NCBI GenBank assembly: GCA_034408745.1
Contig: JAWXCM010000154.1
Span: forward strand, 1-6,026
Direction: 5' to 3'
DNA length: 6,026 nt
Source: JAWXCM01 sp034408745
GTDB lineage: Bacteria > Acidobacteriota > Terriglobia > Bryobacterales > Bryobacteraceae
The notes beneath the pieces were generated by a model. That model was not told the DNA's origin. It ran no database searches and saw nothing but the letters and a program-made list of their open reading frames with translations. This document shows, in pieces, positions 1-4,184 of the stretch (position 1 is the first letter of the stretch; each line of letters opens with the position of its first letter). Made by a program: the position numbers and the translations under genes.

Positions 1-423
1 ATCATGCGAAATAGGAGTGCCGGCGACCTGGCCGGGCTCAGGACCGCTTTCGTCCAGACCTATGGAGCCGTTCCCGCCGCTGCGGATGCGCATCCGCAGG
101 AGCGCGATCTTATGGACGTAGATGACGCCATGGCGATCGACCACCTGATGATGCTTAAGATGGCCGACGCTGGTGCGGACCAGACAATCGCGGCGGCTGG
201 AGCGATTCAGGGCCATGGATTGGTGGTCGCGCCTGGCACCGCCGCCTACAGTACGGCCGCCGCGCATATCGCCACGCTGCAGAGCAATGCACATATCCAG
301 AAGATGATTGCCAGCGCGCTGCGGCAAGAAGCAGCACGGCTCGGCCACGACACCATGACGGTCAAACGAGGCGCGGCCTTCACCCGGGAATCGCGCTCGA
401 AGGCAACAGAATTGAATCGATAG
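1..423 (+). CDS. VirB5/TrbJ-like conjugal transfer protein, C-terminal part (5' end outside window)
   Basis: The frame is open from the first base to the stop at 421-423. The first ATG (4) is probably internal. The last 124 residues, counted from that ATG at F16, align without net gaps to the last 124 residues (F167-R290) of the next protein. Both share FxxxYxxxPAA, then HPxxRDxxDxxDA, then APGTA, and end in AAxFxRExRxKxTxxxR. If the two proteins have the same layout, about 150 N-terminal residues, including a signal peptide, lie upstream of the window. The part seen is helical, rich in alanine and methionine, and has no membrane segment. In the VirB5/TrbJ family such proteins are periplasmic, pilus-associated components of a conjugative T4SS. 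That role is inferred from the paralogue and from the VirB6 and VirB8 genes downstream. The stop codon overlaps the ribosome binding site of the next gene. Confidence 0.7.
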   Translation: MMRNRSAGDLAGLRTAFVQTYGAVPAAADAHPQERDLMDVDDAMAIDHLMMLKMADAGADQTIAAAGAIQGHGLVVAPGTAAYSTAAAHIATLQSNAHIQKMIASALRQEAARLGHDTMTVKRGAAFTRESRSKATELNR

Positions 424-435
424 GAGGTCCGGAAT

Positions 436-1308
436 ATGCCAGCAAGTCTCACCGTTCTCCTTGGTCTGCTTGGGCGGGCCTGGAAGGTGGTCGCAAGCCG
501 CCGAATGCAAATCATCGCCTTGCTGGTGGTTATGGCTCTGCTGGTGCCTCAGCCGGCGAATGCCCAGATTGGTTTCATCACGGGCCTGATAGGAATTGTT
601 TTCAGCGGATTGAGCGCGGTGAGCGGGGTCCTCGCTGCCGTGAACACCACGCTACAGAACGTGATCGGCCCGTTGTTGAGCGGTATCAGTAGTGCCATGT
701 CGGCAATTCAGAACATCACGCAAGGGATCTTGGACTTTCAGCGGAATAATGTCTATCCGTTGGCCGCGATCAACTCCGCGCGATCACTGGTCGGCCAGAT
801 CCAAGGAATCTACAACTCGATCCGCGGTATTTGGAGCACGGTGGTCCGCAGCGCGACGCTTGTCAGTCCTCAAGGTCTGGAGAACGTGATCCTGTCGAAG
901 GACGCTGGCCAGATCAGTGCGGTGGCTGCCCGCTTTTCGGCCGTCTACACACCGTTGCCCGCCGCGACCGAGGTGCATCCTTCCACGCGGGACGTGATCG
1001 ACAGTTCTGATGCCGCCGCCCAAGCGGCGATGAAGCGGTCCATGGCGATCGACGACATTGCGGACCGCGAGTTAGATGCCGCAGATCAAATGATGTCGGC
1101 GTTGGCAAGCACAGCCCCGGGCACCGCCGAAATGATCGGCGCGCAGGCTGGGGCGTGGGTCGTCCGCTCCCAGGCATACACCCAACAAGCATTAGCGGAA
1201 ATGATGCGGCTCCGGGCCATCGAGTTGGCAGGCCAGAGCGCCCAGATGAAAGACGCAGCAAGGTTCGCACGCGAGACAAGAAACAAACTGACCCAGATGA
1301 GCCGTTAG
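436..1308 (+). CDS. VirB5/TrbJ-like type IV secretion protein, exported
   Basis: A protein of 290 residues. The N-terminus has a basic stretch (about R14-R23), a hydrophobic core (about 25-37) and an ANA-Q site near residues 42-45, which looks like a signal peptide cleaved by signal peptidase I. The mature part has a weakly hydrophobic, glycine/serine-rich first half (about 45-110), followed by a long helical region to the C-terminus, as expected of VirB5/TrbJ minor pilin or periplasmic factors. The start at 436 is supported by AGGAGG at 422-427, eight bases upstream. An internal ATG at 505 would also give a short signal peptide but lacks such a site. The C-terminal 124 residues match the preceding gene, so this is a tandem homologue. 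Its place directly before virB6 agrees with the virB5-virB6-virB8 and trbJ-trbL-trbF orders. The family call rests on layout and context more than on a diagnostic motif. Confidence 0.7.
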   Translation: MPASLTVLLGLLGRAWKVVASRRMQIIALLVVMALLVPQPANAQIGFITGLIGIVFSGLSAVSGVLAAVNTTLQNVIGPLLSGISSAMSAIQNITQGILDFQRNNVYPLAAINSARSLVGQIQGIYNSIRGIWSTVVRSATLVSPQGLENVILSKDAGQISAVAARFSAVYTPLPAATEVHPSTRDVIDSSDAAAQAAMKRSMAIDDIADRELDAADQMMSALASTAPGTAEMIGAQAGAWVVRSQAYTQQALAEMMRLRAIELAGQSAQMKDAARFARETRNKLTQMSR

Positions 1309-1320
1309 CGGAGGATCCCG

Positions 1321-2568
1321 ATGTTCTATTACGAGCAGATGTTCAATACGGCGCTCAGCGGGATCATGTCGGCTGGGCTGATGAGCACCATCCTGACGGT
1401 CGCTTATGGAATCTTGCTGGCATCCTTGCTATTCAGTGCCTACGAGGCGTGGACCAAAGGCGGCGACGTTCGAGCATTGGGAGTAGCTGGCGTCAAATAT
1501 CTGGCTTTAGGCGCTCTGTTCATGAACGACGGAGCGGTGTATGAGCGTGTGTTCCGCGATGTGCTCGCAGCGTTCAATCAGATCTCTCACACCATGGCGG
1601 GTGCCGGGCCAACCGATGTGTTCAAAGGCTGGGCCAACGATATCTACGTCCAGGGCAATCTATCGACAACCTTCCTAAATCTTGTCACCGGAAGCATTCC
1701 TGGACTGCTCAGCGCGCTCCTTCTATTGATCGCAATGATCGTGTATCCGGTGGCCTACGCGTTGTTCGCTGTGTTCTACTCCCTCTACGGCACCATCCTG
1801 TTCGTGACCGGCCCCCTTGTACTGGCTTTAATGCCGAGCTTTGGATTGGGTTCGTTGGCCAAGCGTTACGCAATCAACGTCATGATCTTTGCCTCATGGG
1901 GGCTGATCTATGGCATCTTCTGCCGCCTGGCGATTGCGATCAACGTGAACAGCATGGCCGCTCTGACTTCAGCTAACAGCTTTGCCGGCGTGCTGGCCGG
2001 GGCATCTCAAGAGATACTCCTGGCGGTCGCTAGCATACTGTTCTCAGTCTGCATCCTGCTCATTCCGGTCCTAGCGAAGCGGATTGTCGAAGGGGATCTT
2101 GGTGGCTCCATGCTGACTGTTCTCGGAGCCGCAACAACGATGGCTCAGTCCTTGATGTCGGTCGCGGCAGGAGCTAGTGGTGGGATGCAAGGTGCAGCAG
2201 CGGGTGGCGGCGGTGGTGCCGCTGCAGGCTCAGGCGGCGGAGGAGTTGCCGCGGCTTCTTCAAATACTGCTCCAACCGGTCCGTCAGGCGGTGGAGCGGG
2301 CGGCGGGGCCGTATCTGGCGGCTCCAGTTCGCCGCGTGGACCGGCGGGTGGCGGAAGTGGTGGTCGCGGACCTGGAGATTTTAGGTCTCCCAATATTCCT
2401 CACGCGGCAGGCTGGCTCGGAGGGGCTGTTGCTGGCATGGCGATGCGAGGCGGACAAAGCGCGGTGGCTGCTGGTCGGAAGATGCTCGCCGGGGACGGCC
2501 AGCCCACGACCGCTCCAGCCGCGTCGGCCCCACCCCAGGGGACCGAATCTGTGGACGAGTGGGTCTAG
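1321..2568 (+). CDS. virB6: VirB6/TrbL family T4SS inner-membrane protein
   Basis: A polytopic membrane protein of 415 residues. Hydrophobic segments lie at about 17-40, 52-68, 126-150, 151-171, 184-206 and 230-251. This fits the VirB6/TrbL family, which forms part of the inner-membrane channel complex for DNA and protein transfer. The segment after the third hydrophobic stretch (SLYGTILFVTGPLVLALMP, about 154-172) resembles the conserved core of the family. From about residue 284 to 352 the protein becomes a low-complexity glycine/alanine/serine tail with runs of four or five glycines, as often seen in TrbL-type proteins. A short hydrophobic patch (about 361-377) and a Pro/Ala-rich end follow. 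GGAGG at 1310-1314 lies six bases before the ATG. The gene starts 12 bases after the VirB5-like gene and ends 20 bases before virB8, so co-transcription is likely. It could equally be named trbL. Confidence 0.88.
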   Translation: MFYYEQMFNTALSGIMSAGLMSTILTVAYGILLASLLFSAYEAWTKGGDVRALGVAGVKYLALGALFMNDGAVYERVFRDVLAAFNQISHTMAGAGPTDVFKGWANDIYVQGNLSTTFLNLVTGSIPGLLSALLLLIAMIVYPVAYALFAVFYSLYGTILFVTGPLVLALMPSFGLGSLAKRYAINVMIFASWGLIYGIFCRLAIAINVNSMAALTSANSFAGVLAGASQEILLAVASILFSVCILLIPVLAKRIVEGDLGGSMLTVLGAATTMAQSLMSVAAGASGGMQGAAAGGGGGAAAGSGGGGVAAASSNTAPTGPSGGGAGGGAVSGGSSSPRGPAGGGSGGRGPGDFRSPNIPHAAGWLGGAVAGMAMRGGQSAVAAGRKMLAGDGQPTTAPAASAPPQGTESVDEWV

Positions 2569-2576
2569 GACAAGGA

Positions 2577-2581
2577 AGGAG
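2577..2581 (+). promoter_or_regulatory. Ribosome binding site that decides the virB8 start
   Basis: AGGAG sits seven bases before the ATG at 2589. The frame can be extended to a GTG at 2559, but that codon overlaps the end of virB6 and has no comparable site, so the ATG at 2589 is preferred. Confidence 0.75.
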
Positions 2582-2588
2582 CGTAGAC

Positions 2589-3365
2589 ATGTTCGGTGCA
2601 AAGAAGAAGCAACGAAGCGATCTGCCTGAAAAGCAGCAGCTCACCAAATACTACGAGATGGATGGTGCGTTGCGCGCGTACGCCAATCGCATGGCCCTGC
2701 TCGGCATGACGTGCGGAGTATTCGCCCTGGGCACGCTGGCCCTCTTTGCGTATGTCCGGTTGCAGCCACCGGTTGTGATTCGCGTCGACAACTCCGGCGA
2801 AGCAACCGTGGTTGGTGGGGACACGGTGAAGGTAGGCGCGAATGGTTTGCTGGGCCTGCTGAAGGTCTCGGCGAGCGGCCCGGAGAATTCTCCCAGCGAA
2901 GTTGAAGGCCGCGCGGTTGTTCGCAAGTTTCTCACGAGCTACCTCACGTACACCCCAGCGAACGTCGAGCGTCAATACGCTGACGCACTCAACATGATGA
3001 CGCTCAACTTCCGGCAACTGACCATGAACAAGTTCCGGGAGGATGACATTCTCGGCAAGGTCAAGGCAGACGCCATCACATCGAGCGTCAAGATCCGGTC
3101 GATCGAACCCCAGCAAGGGATGCCCTGGACATTTCAAGTATTTGCCGCCAAGGAAGTCCACCGTCTCAATGCGCAGCGCATTGAGTACACGGAAAAGATG
3201 GTGTGCCGCTACCAGATGCGATTGATTTATGTGGGCCGCTCCGCGCTCAACCCAACGGGCCTCTATCTGGGCGAGTTCTGGGAACAACAGATGGTCGGAG
3301 AAAAGGACATCGATCTGGACCAAAAGAGCGGGCTGCTGGACCGTGGCGACGAGGTGCCGAAATGA
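2589..3365 (+). CDS. virB8: VirB8/TrbF family T4SS bitopic inner-membrane protein
   Basis: A protein of 258 residues with the classic VirB8 plan: a short charged cytoplasmic N-terminus (1-34), one membrane helix (about 35-56) and a periplasmic domain (57-258) with the NTF2-like fold of the family. Near the C-terminus an NPTGL element (221-225), followed by a mostly hydrophobic strand, corresponds to the conserved NPxG motif of VirB8, important for dimer contacts in studied homologues. In a conjugative T4SS, VirB8 bridges the inner-membrane complex and the core complex and contacts VirB6, VirB9 and VirB10. The start at 2589 is chosen over an in-frame GTG at 2559 because of its ribosome binding site. 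Its stop overlaps the next start as ATGA (3362-3365), so translational coupling is likely. TrbF is an alternative name. The usual neighbour VirB9/TrbG does not follow here. Confidence 0.85.
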   Translation: MFGAKKKQRSDLPEKQQLTKYYEMDGALRAYANRMALLGMTCGVFALGTLALFAYVRLQPPVVIRVDNSGEATVVGGDTVKVGANGLLGLLKVSASGPENSPSEVEGRAVVRKFLTSYLTYTPANVERQYADALNMMTLNFRQLTMNKFREDDILGKVKADAITSSVKIRSIEPQQGMPWTFQVFAAKEVHRLNAQRIEYTEKMVCRYQMRLIYVGRSALNPTGLYLGEFWEQQMVGEKDIDLDQKSGLLDRGDEVPK

Positions 3366-3619
3366 CGGCCACAACGGAGGCGAACTGGGCGCCACTGGAA
3401 GCACGGCTGCGTTGCGACGTCAAAGTTATCCGCGAATTCATGTGGATGTTCGGCGATGCGAACACCGGGGTCGAGTACTACAAACATTCGATCACGCGCC
3501 GGTATCTTTTGCTGCATCGGGATGGTCGTTGCTTCCAGCAATCCCTGAACGGACTGGTTGAAGTGGACTTCGCCACGGACCTGGTCCGGGTTCGCGAACA
3601 CCCCGAGGAGGGGCGTTAG
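3362..3619 (+). CDS. Small protein of unknown function, coupled to virB8
   Basis: An 85-residue soluble protein that I do not recognise. The chosen start overlaps the virB8 stop (ATGA), which is typical of translationally coupled genes. The frame stays open further upstream, but only within virB8. The sequence has no signal peptide or membrane helix. Residues about 17-30 look helical (VIREFMWMF), then come aromatic and basic strands (EYYKHS, RRYLLL) and an acidic, valine-rich C-terminal third. This suggests a small alpha/beta cytoplasmic domain. Its position between virB8 and the polymerase gene means it could serve either the transfer apparatus or the polymerase module. I see no evidence to choose. 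A GAGGAGG tract at its 3' end (3605-3611) serves as the ribosome binding site for the next gene. Confidence 0.7.
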   Translation: MTATTEANWAPLEARLRCDVKVIREFMWMFGDANTGVEYYKHSITRRYLLLHRDGRCFQQSLNGLVEVDFATDLVRVREHPEEGR

Positions 3620-3621
3620 AA

Positions 3622-3939
3622 ATGGCGATAACACTGGACGTTCCTGTCGGGCCAAAGAAGGAGAAGGCAAAACGCAAGGGCCGGCGATCGCGTCAGACTG
3701 CGCCAGAGAAGGTCCGCTATTTTGTCGGCAAACCGTGCCGCAGCAATGAGGCACCACAACTCGAACGGGAGGTAGCAAGCGAAGCAGAAGGATTGGTCGC
3801 GGCATTCAAGACTGACGGCAGTCTGTTTCTGCTCAACGAATACACGGTAACGCAGAGGATCGAAAGCGGTCGCGTGACGCTGGGAAAAGAACCAGCCGCG
3901 GTCGCGAGTCAACGGGTTTCTACCGTCAACGCAAGTTGA
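3622..3939 (+). CDS. Small basic protein of unknown function
   Basis: A 105-residue protein starting two bases after the preceding stop, with a strong ribosome binding site (GAGGAGGGG, 3605-3613) eight bases before the ATG. The N-terminus has a dense lysine/arginine tract (residues 12-24), compatible with nucleic-acid binding or interaction with acidic partners. After it come a possible strand (VRYFVGKP, 31-38), an acidic helix (about 46-60) and two more strands (SLFLLNEYTV, about 67-76, and RVTLG, 84-88). There is no signal peptide, membrane segment or cysteine pair. I cannot assign a family. It is the last gene before the structured leader and the polymerase gene, so it may be the end of the transfer operon or an accessory protein of the polymerase. 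No terminator is evident after it. Confidence 0.65.
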   Translation: MAITLDVPVGPKKEKAKRKGRRSRQTAPEKVRYFVGKPCRSNEAPQLEREVASEAEGLVAAFKTDGSLFLLNEYTVTQRIESGRVTLGKEPAAVASQRVSTVNAS

Positions 3940-3943
3940 TGTA

Positions 3944-3987
3944 GAAGGCACCCACGCCTCACGTGGGACTTCGCTCTTCGGGCCTTC
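3944..3987 (+). other. Nested hairpin, leader element 1
   Basis: GAAGGC (3944-3949) pairs perfectly with GCCTTC (3982-3987). Inside it CCCACG (3951-3956) pairs perfectly with CGTGGG (3962-3967) across a five-base loop. It begins four bases after the stop of the 105-residue gene. Confidence 0.55.
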
Positions 3988-4006
3988 AATAAGCACGACG
4001 AGCAAA

Positions 4007-4032
4007 CCCGGTTCAGGCAACACTCGACTGGG
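4007..4032 (+). other. Possible hairpin, leader element 2
   Basis: CCCGGT (4007-4012) pairs with ACTGGG (4027-4032), five Watson-Crick pairs and one G-T wobble, around a 14-base loop. CGAG at 3999-4002 can also pair with CTCG in the loop (4023-4026), which would make a pseudoknot-like contact. This is the weakest of the series. Confidence 0.35.
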
Positions 4033-4049
4033 CAACATAGCGGAATAGA

Positions 4050-4068
4050 GGTCTCTCAAAAAGAGGCC
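4050..4068 (+). other. Hairpin, leader element 3 (alternative to element 4 outer stem)
   Basis: GGTCTCT (4050-4056) pairs with AGAGGCC (4062-4068), seven pairs with one G-T wobble, loop CAAAA. Its 3' arm shares 4065-4068 with the outer stem of the next hairpin, so both cannot form fully at once. Confidence 0.5.
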
Positions 4069-4101
4069 TGACCCGAAACAGCAGCGTTTCGGCAACAGGC
4101 C
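4065..4101 (+). other. Two-tier hairpin, leader element 4
   Basis: The outer stem is GGCCTG (4065-4070) with CAGGCC (4096-4101), six perfect pairs. The inner stem is CCGAAAC (4073-4079) with GTTTCGG (4086-4092), seven perfect pairs. A small asymmetric internal loop (AC / CAA) separates them and the apical loop is AGCAGC. Thirteen perfect pairs in 37 bases make this the strongest structure in the window. Confidence 0.65.
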
Positions 4102-4103
4102 AA

Positions 4104-4117
4104 CTTGGGAAACCAAG
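4104..4117 (+). other. GNRA-tetraloop hairpin, leader element 5
   Basis: CTTGG (4104-4108) and CCAAG (4113-4117) form five perfect pairs closed by a GAAA tetraloop. GNRA loops are common in structured RNAs as stabilising caps or tertiary contacts, which favours function as RNA over a DNA site. Confidence 0.55.
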
Positions 4118-4118
4118 C

Positions 4119-4138
4119 TCGTGGGGATTTCCTCACGA
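4119..4138 (+). other. Hairpin, leader element 6
   Basis: The arms 4119-4126 and 4131-4138 form eight pairs (one G-T wobble) around loop ATTT. The last two bases are shared with the longest form of the next stem. Confidence 0.55.
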
Positions 4139-4169
4139 ACGGTCTGTTGTTTCCACAACCAACCGTTCG
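4136..4169 (+). other. Two-tier hairpin, leader element 7
   Basis: CGAACGGT (4136-4143) pairs perfectly with ACCGTTCG (4162-4169). Inside, GTTGT (4146-4150) pairs with ACAAC (4155-4159) around loop TTCC, with a two-by-two internal loop between the stems. It ends three bases before the polymerase ribosome binding site, so it could affect ribosome access. Confidence 0.6.
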
Positions 4170-4172
4170 AAC

Positions 4173-4178
4173 AAGGAG
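4173..4178 (+). promoter_or_regulatory. Ribosome binding site of the polymerase gene
   Basis: AAGGAG lies six bases before the ATG at 4185 and fixes that start. The frame is open upstream to a TAG at 4038, but the only other candidate seen is a CTG at 4068 inside the hairpin series, so the ATG is preferred. Confidence 0.75.
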
Positions 4179-4184
4179 AAACCC

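Larger units (their letters stand above)
3940..4184 (+). promoter_or_regulatory. Hairpin-rich leader or RNA gene before the polymerase gene
   Basis: These 245 bases lie between two same-strand genes and hold a nearly continuous series of inverted repeats. The stems are at 3944-3949/3982-3987, 3951-3956/3962-3967, 4007-4012/4027-4032, 4050-4056/4062-4068, 4065-4070/4096-4101 with 4073-4079/4086-4092 inside, 4104-4108/4113-4117, 4119-4126/4131-4138 and 4136-4143/4162-4169 with 4146-4150/4155-4159 inside. No stem is followed by a T run, so these are not ordinary rho-independent terminators. I see no convincing sigma70 promoter. The most likely readings are a structured 5' leader that controls the polymerase gene, or a separate small RNA that works with the polymerase. 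No match to a known riboswitch class is recognised. The polymerase frame is open back to 4041 but has no good start there. Confidence 0.6.

Noticed and set aside
2145..2393. Reverse-strand proline-rich frame
   Set aside because: It is the antisense reading of the glycine codon runs in the VirB6 tail.
2565..3404. Long reverse-strand open frame (279 codons) opposite virB8
   Set aside because: It lies entirely over a well-supported VirB8 gene, has no family features that I recognise, and is explained by codon bias of the forward gene.
4016..4097. CRISPR-like short repeat array based on GGCAACA
   Set aside because: Seven-base units with irregular spacing, no long direct repeat and no spacers of uniform length.
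4050..4169. Rho-independent terminators between the small genes and the polymerase
   Set aside because: The stems are good, but none is followed by a T run on either strand. The A5 run is partly in a loop, so its complement is not a terminator tail.
3940..4184. Origin of transfer (oriT)
   Set aside because: Inverted repeats next to conjugation genes suggest this, but no relaxase gene or recognisable nic site is in the window. Several stems with loop features typical of RNA (GNRA cap, G-T wobbles) and a ribosome binding site just after favour an RNA leader.
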